A DNA stretch of 64,000 bases from Flammeovirgaceae bacterium SG7u.111 (GTDB lineage Bacteria; Bacteroidota; Bacteroidia; Cytophagales; Flammeovirgaceae): assembly GCA_034044135.1 (NCBI GenBank), contig CP139021.1:382501-446500 (forward strand), given 5' to 3'. The position numbers and the translations under genes are program-made. The notes under the pieces are model-generated. The model was not told the DNA's origin. It did not search any database and worked only from the letters and a program-made list of their open reading frames with translations. The number at the start of each line of letters is the position of its first letter. Position 1 is the first letter of the stretch. Positions 56,471 through 64,000 of the stretch are shown one piece after another.

Positions 56471-57037
56471 TTATTCGGTAGCCCTTTCCACCAACTGCAA
56501 CTCTGCATGGTAGTCTTTCTCTGTGTAATCCACTTTTCCGGTGATGCAGGCTTGGTAGCCTTCGTCCTCAAAAAGAGCTTGGATGTACTTATCGATAAAC
56601 TCGGGATCGTCGGAAGGCAAAAAGCAAGTGCCTTCCCCCGTGATGCCGTGGCGGATGCAAAGTTCGCCAATCATGATATTGGGCAGGGTATAAACAAATA
56701 CCGAAGGGCTTGGGAAGTAATTTTCTTTGTCTTTTATCGAGTTGAAATGCTTGGTGTCGGAAACCAGCGAAGAATGCTGATTTTGTAGAATAATGGCAAT
56801 TTTTTCAGGAGCATAAGTTGAGAGGGAATGTTGTTTTAGCAAAAATTCCGTCCCGATAAAACATAATTTGCACAGCCCATCCATTTTGAAAAATTTAGGG
56901 TAAGCCAGCTCCAATTGCTGGTAGCAAGCTTTCATGTACTTGCCGAAAGTTTCAAATTCGTTAGCCACCACCATTTTATCTTGGTGAAATGCTCCCTCAG
57001 CCGTAATGCTGCTTTTGCTTGTGGTGATCAGTTTCAT
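56471..57037 (-). CDS. Short ketosynthase-related protein of unknown role
   Basis: A 188-residue protein recalling only part of a ketosynthase: SPSVFVYTLPNIMIGELCIRHGITGEGTCFL (about 110-140) resembles the helix and loop before the KS active site, but the nucleophile motif and the two catalytic His are missing. The end is a small strand-rich tail (YQACITGKVDYTEKDYHAELQLV). It is not a recent truncation: it overlaps the previous KS gene by 4 bp and keeps a normal context. It may be an accessory or scaffold subunit. Confidence 0.7.
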   Translation of the reverse strand: MKLITTSKSSITAEGAFHQDKMVVANEFETFGKYMKACYQQLELAYPKFFKMDGLCKLCFIGTEFLLKQHSLSTYAPEKIAIILQNQHSSLVSDTKHFNSIKDKENYFPSPSVFVYTLPNIMIGELCIRHGITGEGTCFLPSDDPEFIDKYIQALFEDEGYQACITGKVDYTEKDYHAELQLVERATE

Positions 57038-58185
57038 GCTTTTTTGAAAATTACAGCTGCATTTCCCCCGCCAAAACCAGAGGCGGTCTTTAATATATAT
57101 TCTATTCCTCCTTTGGGAAGGTTTTCTTCTAATATGTTGATGCTTTTCGAAACCCCCATTTCCTCAAATCCTTTGTTTTGAAGTAAAATCCCACTATTTA
57201 GCTGGCGAATAGCCAAAGAGGATTCCAGTACGCCTGCTGCGCCAAGTGTATGGCCAAAGTAGCCTTTCAAGCTGTTGAGTGGTGCTTTTTCCAAGCCAAG
57301 GCTGCTGAAGGCTATGGCTTCCATCTCATCATTATAAGGCGTGGCAGTTCCGTGGGCATTGATGTAGCCAATTTTTTCAGGAGTGATTTCCGCCTGTTCC
57401 ATCGCTTTGCTCACAGCTATTTTCAGCCCTTTTCCTTCCCTCGAAGGGCCTGAAATATGGTTTGCATCGTTTGCCTGTCCACCTCCTACTAATTCGCCTA
57501 GGGTATTTTTATCTTTGCACAAACTTTTGTCTTTGCTCAACAGAATGCCCGTTACGGCTTCGCCCAAATTAATTCCATCTCGATTTTTATCGTAGGGAGC
57601 GCAAAAGCTGCTGCTCAGCGCCATGAACGACTGAAAACCAGCATAGACAAAATGGCTGAATGAATCGCCACCCAATACAAGTGCATGGTCGTAATGACCT
57701 TTTTTAATCATTTTTTGCCCAATCAAAAGTCCTGAAATTCCCGAGATACAGGCGTTGGAAACTACCATGGGACTATTGGGGAAATCAAAATACTGGCTGA
57801 CAGCTTTTGCCATTTCAGGCATGAACAATCTTTTTTTTGGGATATGCGGATTTTCCTCTCCAAGTAATTCAATATTTCCTTTGGTGGAAGAAATGACCAA
57901 CAGCAAGCGTGAAAAGTCGGATAGCAGTGTTTCTTCCAGTATTTTTTTAGTAGCGAGAATGAAGCAAAGCTCCAGTGAGGTGTAGGATTTTAATTCTTCT
58001 GAAGTGAAAAAAGGTTGAACGAGGTTGTTGGGGAAAGTAGCTGCAAAAACTGATTTTTCTTCGGGAATAGCAGGGATATTTTGCTGTTGGATAGCTGTAC
58101 AGCCATTTTCCAACTGGTGCAAGTTCTCCTCAGCTCCTAGCCCCAGTGGGCTTATGATATAATCTGCTACTGAATAAATCTTCAC
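57034..58185 (-). CDS. Beta-ketoacyl synthase (active)
   Basis: A 383-residue KS with Cys146 in VSNACISGISG, His278 in INAHGTATPYND and His312 in GYFGHTLGAAG, all in place. The nucleophile context (NACISG) differs from the two other complete KS of the cluster (TACSSS, AACASG), so the three probably act at different steps. It is followed with a 4-bp overlap by the short KS-related gene and preceded by a 226-bp gap that holds an inverted repeat. Confidence 0.91.
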   Translation of the reverse strand: MKIYSVADYIISPLGLGAEENLHQLENGCTAIQQQNIPAIPEEKSVFAATFPNNLVQPFFTSEELKSYTSLELCFILATKKILEETLLSDFSRLLLVISSTKGNIELLGEENPHIPKKRLFMPEMAKAVSQYFDFPNSPMVVSNACISGISGLLIGQKMIKKGHYDHALVLGGDSFSHFVYAGFQSFMALSSSFCAPYDKNRDGINLGEAVTGILLSKDKSLCKDKNTLGELVGGGQANDANHISGPSREGKGLKIAVSKAMEQAEITPEKIGYINAHGTATPYNDEMEAIAFSSLGLEKAPLNSLKGYFGHTLGAAGVLESSLAIRQLNSGILLQNKGFEEMGVSKSINILEENLPKGGIEYILKTASGFGGGNAAVIFKKA

Positions 58186-58270
58186 TTTTTTGCTATTGGG
58201 TTAATCATTCAACTTTAAGCTTTTTTGTTGTTGGGTTTAATATTTAATCCCATTTTTTATTACCCTTTAG

Positions 58271-58408
58271 TTGCTTGTTTCTAGTTACTAGTTTTCAAAA
58301 AACGCTTCTTTTAGAATAAATTTGTATCAATGGTTTTAAGATGCAAGTATGTCAATTCTGCTGTACTGACTTTATTAAATATGATAACCAGCAACTCGAA
58401 ACCAGCAA
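58271..58408. repeat. Inverted repeat pair in the cluster's only internal gap
   Basis: TTGCTTGTTTCTAGTTACTAGTT (58271-58293) and the inverse of 58386-58408 match at 19 of 23 positions. The 138-bp segment has no gene. Similar words (CTAGCAACCAGAAACT) follow the element at 15674-15821, so a common repeat family is possible. I see no clear promoter here on the minus strand. Confidence 0.45.
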
Positions 58409-58411
58409 CCA

Positions 58412-58825
58412 CTAATTTAATCCATGCTTCTTTTTCCATTCCTCAAAAAATGGGGGAATGGTGAGATGGAGCTGTTTGTCTTCGGTGAGGAAAACCTGCT
58501 CGGAATATCCCGTAGCGTTGATTGCCCCCGTATCTTTGTTTTTTATAATATAGGTAAAAATAACCTTTGCCGCAGGGCTGTTTTGAAAAGTAGTTTCCAC
58601 TACGATGTTGTCCTCGTACTGTACCGGAAGTTTATAATCACAAGTAACTTTTACTACGGGCATCAAAAAACCTTGAGCATACACTTGCATGTAGCTCAGC
58701 CCAAACTCTTTCCCAAAAGCCTCTCTCCCGGTTTCAAAATACTTTATGTAATGCCCGTGCCACACAATGCGCAGGCTATCCACTTCGTGAAATTGTACTT
58801 CTATCTTTTTCTCGCTCTTCAGCAT
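58412..58825 (-). CDS. Acyl-CoA/ACP thioesterase, hotdog fold
   Basis: A 137-residue protein of the 4-hydroxybenzoyl-CoA thioesterase family: the N-terminal VQFHEVDSLRIVWHGHYIKYFETGREAF contains the active-site region (D...G/N-H-x-x-Y-x-x-y-x-E-x-x-R). It probably releases an acyl intermediate, or edits ACP-bound chains. It starts 5 bp after the dehydratase gene, in line with one transcript. Confidence 0.88.
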   Translation of the reverse strand: MLKSEKKIEVQFHEVDSLRIVWHGHYIKYFETGREAFGKEFGLSYMQVYAQGFLMPVVKVTCDYKLPVQYEDNIVVETTFQNSPAAKVIFTYIIKNKDTGAINATGYSEQVFLTEDKQLHLTIPPFFEEWKKKHGLN

Positions 58826-58830
58826 AGTTG

Positions 58831-59250
58831 TTACCCTTTTTGTGTAAAAACTCTCAGCTCACAACGTGCCAAAAGCTCTTGTTTTTCGTCCCAAACCTTC
58901 CCTTCAAAAATCTTAAAATCCATCACTTCATTTACGAGGCTCACTTTGGTTGTAATGGTTTCTCCCACCAGTGGCAAGCGAGTTGTTTCCAATCCTTTTA
59001 CCGAGGAAATAAAGCCAATGGGAATCTCTTGTCCATTTTTTTTGTAAGAATAACCTGCATAAAATGCTGCCGATTGAGCTATATTTTCAATAAGCCCACC
59101 TGCTTTTAGCGTTCCATTTTCCTCCAACACATGTCCTTCGGGCACTTCAAAAATAGTAGTGATGTTTTGCTCGTCCACTTCAGTTACGCCAGTTATCAAT
59201 ACAAAAGGCGGGCGCTGGGGTATATATTCGCTAATGTCAATGTCTAGCAT
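58831..59250 (-). CDS. Hotdog-fold 3-hydroxyacyl-ACP dehydratase (second copy)
   Basis: A 139-residue FabZ/ApeP-type protein. ATG 59250 (MLDIDISEYIPQRPPFVLI) is favoured because it clears the end of the preceding gene by 7 bp; ATG 59301 would add 17 residues and overlap it. The conserved YIPQRPPFVLITGV and the central GGLIENIAQSAAFYAGY fit the non-FabZ dehydratases seen in aryl-polyene clusters. The usual catalytic His is not evident at its FabZ position (PEGHVLEENG may supply it). Confidence 0.8.
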   Translation of the reverse strand: MLDIDISEYIPQRPPFVLITGVTEVDEQNITTIFEVPEGHVLEENGTLKAGGLIENIAQSAAFYAGYSYKKNGQEIPIGFISSVKGLETTRLPLVGETITTKVSLVNEVMDFKIFEGKVWDEKQELLARCELRVFTQKG

Positions 59251-59257
59251 GGGGAGT

Positions 59258-60148
59258 TTATCTTTTTCCACTTGGGGTATTTTCTTGAGCCCAAAAGTCA
59301 TAGTAATTAAACCATTGTTCCGGGTATTGTTTTACTACTTCTTCCAAGCGAATTACATAATCGTCCATTATTTCGCTCACACTTTTCTCTGTATTTTCCA
59401 ATGGAGTAGCGTAGAGTTGGTAATGGTCGGGAGTCTTTTTTACACAATAGACAAAAGAATAGGGTACTCGTAATTTTGCCGCCATGGTGAAAGGACCAAT
59501 GGGAAAAAAAGCATCATTCCCAAAAAACTCCTTGCTTTGCGCCTTCGCCCCTTCTACAAACCTATCTCCATGAATACAGATTAGCTCGTTCCGTGCCAGT
59601 GCGCTATTGATGAGGAAAATGTGGCTCAAATCATTTTTGATAGGGATTACCTGCCATTTTTTTTCACCCATCACTTCGCCCAAAAGATCTTTTATTTTTT
59701 CATGCTCCGCTTCAAACATCACGATATTCACCTTGGTGTCTAGTCGTTTGAGGTAATGTCCTGCCACTTCCCAGTTTCCCACATGTGCGCTGATAAGAAA
59801 TCCTCCTTTGTTGAGGTTTTTCATTTCTACCAAGTGTTCCTCACCTGTAAACGTGAAAGAGAAGGATGTTTCCACTCTAGAGATGAGGGCAATTTTATCG
59901 ATAAGAATTTGCCCTAAAATGAAGTAATTTTTGAAAATGGAGAAAAAAGCCTTCAAAGGACTTGCCTTGTGGGCAGTTCTGAAGTAGCGGTAAATTGAAA
60001 GAGATGCCTTGGGAGCAAAAAAAATGTAGTAAAAAATAACAAATCTAAGAACGAAATATGCGGGCTTTATTCCAAGCGACTTTAGTATGAAAATGAAGAT
60101 TTTATAGCCTAAAAGCCCGCCTCTCGTTTTACCTTTCCATTTAGGCAT
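59258..60148 (-). CDS. LpxL/HtrB-family acyltransferase
   Basis: A 296-residue membrane-bound acyltransferase of the lipid A biosynthesis family. The catalytic HX4E motif is His122-VGNW-Glu127 (ISAHVGNWEVAG), and the second region has ICIHGDRFVEGA. In flexirubin/aryl-polyene clusters such enzymes are thought to attach the polyene to a lipid acceptor. It overlaps the ACP gene upstream by 8 bp. Confidence 0.88.
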   Translation of the reverse strand: MPKWKGKTRGGLLGYKIFIFILKSLGIKPAYFVLRFVIFYYIFFAPKASLSIYRYFRTAHKASPLKAFFSIFKNYFILGQILIDKIALISRVETSFSFTFTGEEHLVEMKNLNKGGFLISAHVGNWEVAGHYLKRLDTKVNIVMFEAEHEKIKDLLGEVMGEKKWQVIPIKNDLSHIFLINSALARNELICIHGDRFVEGAKAQSKEFFGNDAFFPIGPFTMAAKLRVPYSFVYCVKKTPDHYQLYATPLENTEKSVSEIMDDYVIRLEEVVKQYPEQWFNYYDFWAQENTPSGKR

Positions 60149-60398
60149 TCTGATTACTTTTCACCCTGTTTATGATATAAACATAGAAGTCGTCGAAGGT
60201 AATGATGCCTGTGAAATCTTCAGGCTTTACCTTGAAACCAAAGTTGTTTTCTATCTCTACTACCAAATCTACATAGTCTAAACTATCAAGATCAAGTGTG
60301 GTTTTTAGATCGGCTTCTGGGCTGATTTTTTCCTCATCTACCTCAAACTCGTCTACTATAAACCCGTTTATTTTTTCTATTATTTCTTCGTTGCTCAT
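60141..60398 (-). CDS. Acyl carrier protein (second)
   Basis: An 85-residue carrier with the site LDLDSLDYVDL (Ser39). It overlaps the LpxL-type acyltransferase gene by 8 bp and follows the KS gene by 14 bp. Its C-terminal half (FKVKPEDFTGIITFDDFYVYI) is conserved-looking for a cluster-specific ACP. Confidence 0.92.
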   Translation of the reverse strand: MSNEEIIEKINGFIVDEFEVDEEKISPEADLKTTLDLDSLDYVDLVVEIENNFGFKVKPEDFTGIITFDDFYVYIINRVKSNQNA

Positions 60399-60412
60399 CT
60401 TAAAAAGTATGC

Positions 60413-61633
60413 TTAAATTTTCCGAACAATTAACGTTGAATTTGTTCCTCCAAACCCAAAACTATTAGAAAGGAACGTATCAATCCGCTTTTCGATTGTT
60501 TTCTGGGGCAAATTTAACCCTTTTATCTTTTCATCAGGATTTTCGAGATTTAAATTTTGGGCTATGAAATCGTTTTGCATCATCAAAATAGAATACACAA
60601 TTTCACTAGCACCTGCCATCCACATCTCATGGCCTGTCATTGACTTGGTGGAACTTACCTCAGGTTTGTAGTCGCCAAATACACTGTCGATAGCCATGCC
60701 TTCTACCACATCTCCTATAGGTGTAGAGGTTGCATGTGCATTAATATAGTCGATTTCACTGGTTTTTACCCCACTCAGTCTCAAAGCCATTTCGAGTGAT
60801 CTGGATGCGCCAGAAATGTTAGGTGATGAAATATGTTCTCCATTTGAAGAAAAACCATAACCTAATATTTCCGCCAAAATAGGTGCGCCTCTTCGCTGTG
60901 CCGATTCTAGACTTTCGATGATCACCGTGGCTGCTCCTCCGCTTGGGATAAGGCCATCTCTGTCTCTATCAAAAGGCCTAGATGCTTTTGTAGGCTCGCC
61001 TTCCCTTATGGAAAATGTGCCCAAGCCATCAAAGCTACCCATCGACTCGAAGTTTACTTCTTGGGCTCCTCCACAAACAATCATATCTTGGTAGCCATTT
61101 TTAATCAGCATATAGGCATTCCCTATGGCGTGTGAGCCGCTTGCACAAGCTGCGCTAATGGTGTAATTGACTCCTTTGAGCTTAAAAATGGTAGAAAGGT
61201 TCATGGTCACGGTCGAGTTCATCGACTGGAAAATAGAACCGCTGCCTATGAGTGTAGTGTCATGTTTTTTGCGCAAGGTATCCACCGCATCTATGGCGGG
61301 TTTTGCCGAGCTGTCGTTGCCAAAAATGATTCCTACTTCGTTTTCATCAAGGTACTCTTGCGAAATATTGGCATTTCCAAGTGCTTCTACGGTGGACAGG
61401 TAGGCAAATTCACCTTGTTGGGGCAAGCCCACTCTGGCCCTGCGGCTTATTTTCCCTTTGAGACTTGCCTCAGGTAAAATAGCTGTAAGAGCAGATCTGA
61501 AACCAAGTTCCTTTCTTATTGGGTCTATTCCGATGCCCGATTTTCCTTCGTACAATGATTTTTTTACCTCTTCGAGATTGGTGCCAATACTCGAATAGAT
61601 TCCTAATCCGGTGATTACTACCCTGTGTTGCAT
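60413..61633 (-). CDS. Beta-ketoacyl-ACP synthase, FabF/FabB-like
   Basis: A 406-residue KS with Cys163 in AACASGSHAIG, His300 in INAHATSTPIGD and His335 in KSMTGHEMWMAG. The SMTGHEMW segment is closer to FabB than to FabF. It lies 50 bp after fabG and 14 bp before an ACP gene, so the KR-KS-ACP set may begin chain extension on the aryl starter. Confidence 0.93.
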   Translation of the reverse strand: MQHRVVITGLGIYSSIGTNLEEVKKSLYEGKSGIGIDPIRKELGFRSALTAILPEASLKGKISRRARVGLPQQGEFAYLSTVEALGNANISQEYLDENEVGIIFGNDSSAKPAIDAVDTLRKKHDTTLIGSGSIFQSMNSTVTMNLSTIFKLKGVNYTISAACASGSHAIGNAYMLIKNGYQDMIVCGGAQEVNFESMGSFDGLGTFSIREGEPTKASRPFDRDRDGLIPSGGAATVIIESLESAQRRGAPILAEILGYGFSSNGEHISSPNISGASRSLEMALRLSGVKTSEIDYINAHATSTPIGDVVEGMAIDSVFGDYKPEVSSTKSMTGHEMWMAGASEIVYSILMMQNDFIAQNLNLENPDEKIKGLNLPQKTIEKRIDTFLSNSFGFGGTNSTLIVRKI

Positions 61634-61683
61634 AATAGTTTGTAGTTGTATATAAAGGGCAACGCCTTATCTTGTTAATAGTA

Positions 61684-62406
61684 TTATAACCCTCCGCTTA
61701 TGGTTATCACTTCTCCTGTGATATATGCAGAATTTTCGGAAGCCAAGAAGCTGACCAATGATGCAACTTCTTCGGGAGCACCAAATCGCTTGAGAGGAAT
61801 AATCGACTTATGTTCTTTCTCGTCAATATCTTGGGTCATATCAGTTTTTATGAAGCCGGGGGCAACTGCATTTACAGTGATTTTCCTTCTCCCCACTTCT
61901 TGTGCGAGTGCTTTGGTAGCACCTATTACGGCTGCCTTTGAAGCAGAATAGTTGGTTTGCCCTGGTAAGCCTTTTATCCCCGAAAGGGAAACTATATTGA
62001 TGATCCTACCCCATTTTTTGGACACCATGGTGGGCAAAACGGCTTTGGTTACATTATAGAATCCACCCAAACTGATGTTCAATACTTCATCCCAATCCTT
62101 GTCTTCCATCCAGATAAATAAATTATCTTTTCTGATTCCTGCATTGTTTACCAACACAGCTATTTGCTTATCAGGATTTGCCTCTACCCAGCCAGAAATT
62201 GCTTGGGAGCACTCAGCCCTTTCGGAAACATTGAAAGGAAGCAACTCGGCAACAACTCCATTTGCTTCTACTTCAGCTTTGGTTTCTAAGGCTGCGGCTT
62301 CATTGCTGTTGTAGTTTATCAGGATGTTATAACCGCTTTTCGCTAAGTCGATGCAAACTGCTCGGCCTATTCCTCTTGACCCTCCTGTCACTAAAGCATA
62401 CTTCAT
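61684..62406 (-). CDS. 3-oxoacyl-ACP reductase (FabG-like)
   Basis: A 240-residue SDR enzyme. The start 62406 (MKYALVTGGSRGIGRAV) is required by the Rossmann fold; an open frame extends upstream into the ammonia-lyase gene and is spurious. It has TGGSRGIG (NADPH loop), NNAG, the catalytic Ser, Tyr and Lys in SLSGIKGLPGQTNYSASKAAVIG, and the C-terminal PGFIKTDMTQ. It reduces the 3-oxo group in each extension cycle. Confidence 0.93.
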   Translation of the reverse strand: MKYALVTGGSRGIGRAVCIDLAKSGYNILINYNSNEAAALETKAEVEANGVVAELLPFNVSERAECSQAISGWVEANPDKQIAVLVNNAGIRKDNLFIWMEDKDWDEVLNISLGGFYNVTKAVLPTMVSKKWGRIINIVSLSGIKGLPGQTNYSASKAAVIGATKALAQEVGRRKITVNAVAPGFIKTDMTQDIDEKEHKSIIPLKRFGAPEEVASLVSFLASENSAYITGEVITISGGL

Positions 62407-62464
62407 GGATAGTTCAGTTTTTGTGTTTATATATGATAATGATTGGATTAATTCAATATAAGTT

Positions 62465-63997
62465 CTATGGGTTGTGTTCAAATAGATGTGCTTTAACACG
62501 CCCCAAATCCTTGTAAATAGGGTAATCTTTTTCAAATTTAGGAACAATCTTCCTCAAGTTGAAATATACCTTTTTTAATTGTTCTGAAAGCCCATCTACC
62601 TTATTTAAATGGTCTATTGCCTGCACAATAGTGATGAGTTCGATAGCCAACACCTCAAAGGTGTTATCGACTACTTTTTTAGTTATTAGCGCCGCATTTG
62701 TTCCCATACTTACAATGTCTTGGTTGTCATTGTTGTTAGGGATAGAGTGGACATACATAGGGTTTGAAAGAGTCTGGTTTTCTGCTGTGGTTGAAGTAGC
62801 TGTAAACTGCATGCCTTGGATCCCAAAGTTTAAACCTAGGATGCCTAGGTTTACAAAGGGTGGAAGCAAATTGTTTAAATTTGGGTTCAAAAGATAGTTT
62901 AATTGCCTTTCGGCCAGCATAGAAAGTTTGGTGATGGCAATTTTGAGTTTATCCATTTCAAAGGAAACATAATCCCCATGGAAGTTCCCTCCGTGCAGCA
63001 CGTTCTGGTTTTCCACATCAACTATAGGGTTATCATTTGCCGAATTGACTTCTTCGAAAAGTAAATGCATGCACTCATCCACTGTTTCTAAGATAGTGCC
63101 CACTATCTGGGGTACGCACCTGATAGAGTAATATTCCTGCACTTTATCATCTATCACACCTTGGAGGTCATTACTGTTCCCGTAAAGGTGTTGGTCACGC
63201 TTTCTTATATGTTTGCTACCTGCCACATTGCTGCGAATCATGGCTGCTACTTCCTGCTGCCCACGGTGCTTTTTCGATTGGTTGAGCTCTTTGGAGAAAT
63301 AATCGTCGTAAGCGCCAACAATTTCGCAGATCATGGAAGATGCCGTCACTGACCATTTGATAAGCCTTTGGGCATGAACAGTATTCACGATTCCTATGCC
63401 CGTCATCACGCTGGTACCGTTCATGATCGCCAGCCCTTCCCTTATTTTTATTTGGATAGGCTGAATATCCAATTTCTTGAAAACCTCACATGTTTTCTGC
63501 CTTTCTCCTTGGTAAAAAACTTCTCCTTCGCCTATTAGAACCAGACCTAAGTGGGCAAGCTGTACTAAATCACCGCTTGCCCCAACTCCACCGTGCTCAA
63601 AAATAAGAGGTGTGATATCGTGGTTGATGAGTTTTTGGAGGACATCAATTACGGAACGGTGAACGCCAGAATAGCCAAGTGCTAAGGTATTGAGTCTAGC
63701 CAACATCGATGATTTGACATAGATAGGGTCGAGCGGCTTGCCCATCCCCGATGAGTGACTTTTGATCAGGTTCACTTGAAGGTCGTAACGGTCACTGTCG
63801 TTTATTTTGTAAGGAGCCATGGGACCAAAGCCCGTATTTACACCGTATATCACCTTGTTTTCGATGAATTTAGATAAAAACGCATGACTCTTATCCACTC
63901 GGTCAAATACATTATCGGCAATATTCAGGGGAGCTCCCTCGAACACAACTGATATATAATCTTCCAGCTTCAAATCTTCTCTGCCAAATTCTTTCAT
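62465..63997 (-). CDS. Aromatic amino acid ammonia-lyase, probably tyrosine ammonia-lyase
   Basis: A 510-residue HAL/PAL/TAL enzyme. The MIO cofactor precursor is Ala140-Ser141-Gly142 in GGVGASGDLVQLAHL; Tyr51 in YGVNTGFGPM is the catalytic loop Tyr. The specificity region reads LIKSHSSGMGKPLDP (from about 77). The same SHSSG context is found in the characterised Flavobacterium johnsoniae tyrosine ammonia-lyase, which this protein resembles throughout, so I favour 4-coumarate production over histidine breakdown. No hut genes are near. The ATG at 63997 lies 3 bp from the window edge; the N terminus looks complete. It starts the visible part of the cluster. Confidence 0.9.
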   Translation of the reverse strand: MKEFGREDLKLEDYISVVFEGAPLNIADNVFDRVDKSHAFLSKFIENKVIYGVNTGFGPMAPYKINDSDRYDLQVNLIKSHSSGMGKPLDPIYVKSSMLARLNTLALGYSGVHRSVIDVLQKLINHDITPLIFEHGGVGASGDLVQLAHLGLVLIGEGEVFYQGERQKTCEVFKKLDIQPIQIKIREGLAIMNGTSVMTGIGIVNTVHAQRLIKWSVTASSMICEIVGAYDDYFSKELNQSKKHRGQQEVAAMIRSNVAGSKHIRKRDQHLYGNSNDLQGVIDDKVQEYYSIRCVPQIVGTILETVDECMHLLFEEVNSANDNPIVDVENQNVLHGGNFHGDYVSFEMDKLKIAITKLSMLAERQLNYLLNPNLNNLLPPFVNLGILGLNFGIQGMQFTATSTTAENQTLSNPMYVHSIPNNNDNQDIVSMGTNAALITKKVVDNTFEVLAIELITIVQAIDHLNKVDGLSEQLKKVYFNLRKIVPKFEKDYPIYKDLGRVKAHLFEHNP

Positions 63998-64000
63998 AAT

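Noticed and set aside
62407-62547. 47-codon N-terminal extension of the FabG-like protein
   Set aside because: It overlaps the ammonia-lyase gene and precedes the Rossmann start MKYALVTGG.
62465-63997. Histidine ammonia-lyase (HutH) of histidine breakdown
   Set aside because: The SH pair in the specificity region is shared with HutH, but overall likeness to the flexirubin-type tyrosine ammonia-lyase and the pigment-cluster context make this less likely.

Overview
The window looks like a chromosomal segment of a Bacteroidota bacterium, most likely of the order Cytophagales. Support comes from a flexirubin/aryl-polyene type gene cluster, a Bacteroidota-type promoter (TTTG, 20 bp, TAnnTTTG) ahead of rplM, weak Shine-Dalgarno sequences, and many families typical of the group (EboE/EboF, CcmD-like protein, a trifunctional MMPL fusion, MgtE, AgcS). 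No plasmid, phage or transposase gene was seen.

Layout. 1-2618: 3' part of an rRNA operon (23S lacking its first roughly 400 nt, then 5S and a terminator). 2798-7045: TyrA-like dehydrogenase, Na+/Ca2+ antiporter, and a cytochrome c maturation operon ccmB-ccmC-ccmD-like-ccmE. 7042-7900: decayed remnants of a TIR-domain gene and a winged-helix gene. 8004-11243: small membrane protein and an NtrY/NtrC-like two-component pair. 11657-15655: a 1332-residue SF1 helicase with a Vsr-like tail. 15674-15821: a MITE/REP-like element. 15845-21201: AgcS symporter, PagL-like lipid A deacylase, and an eboE-eboF pair. 21604-24708: rplM-rpsI-rpsB-small ORF-tsf translation block. 24760-29286: GNAT, SLC13 permease, MgtE, Lgt. 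29290-29960: AT-rich gap with a candidate small RNA. 29962-35063: a type I secretion-like trio (ABC protein with an eroded ATPase, HlyD, TolC). 35284-41003: very large hybrid sensor kinase plus a lone receiver. 41070-43492: lipid kinase, DUF4136 lipoprotein and beta-barrel protein.

43558-63997 (running off the right edge) is a biosynthetic cluster for a flexirubin-type aryl polyene. A tyrosine ammonia-lyase supplies a 4-coumarate starter. Ketosynthases, a ketoreductase, dehydratases and two ACPs extend and reduce the polyene. Thioesterase, acyltransferases and methyltransferases release, attach or tailor it. A LolA-like carrier, a lipoprotein and an MMPL transporter probably move the lipid product to the outer membrane. 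The dialkylresorcinol genes (darA/darB) and an aryl-CoA/ACP ligase are not in the window and may lie beyond the right edge.

Starts were moved downstream of the longest reading frame where a signal peptide, domain boundary or operon spacing required it (tyrA-like, pagL-like, tolC-like, DUF4136, GT2, second dehydratase, fabG). Function names are family-level assignments by eye; no database search was run.
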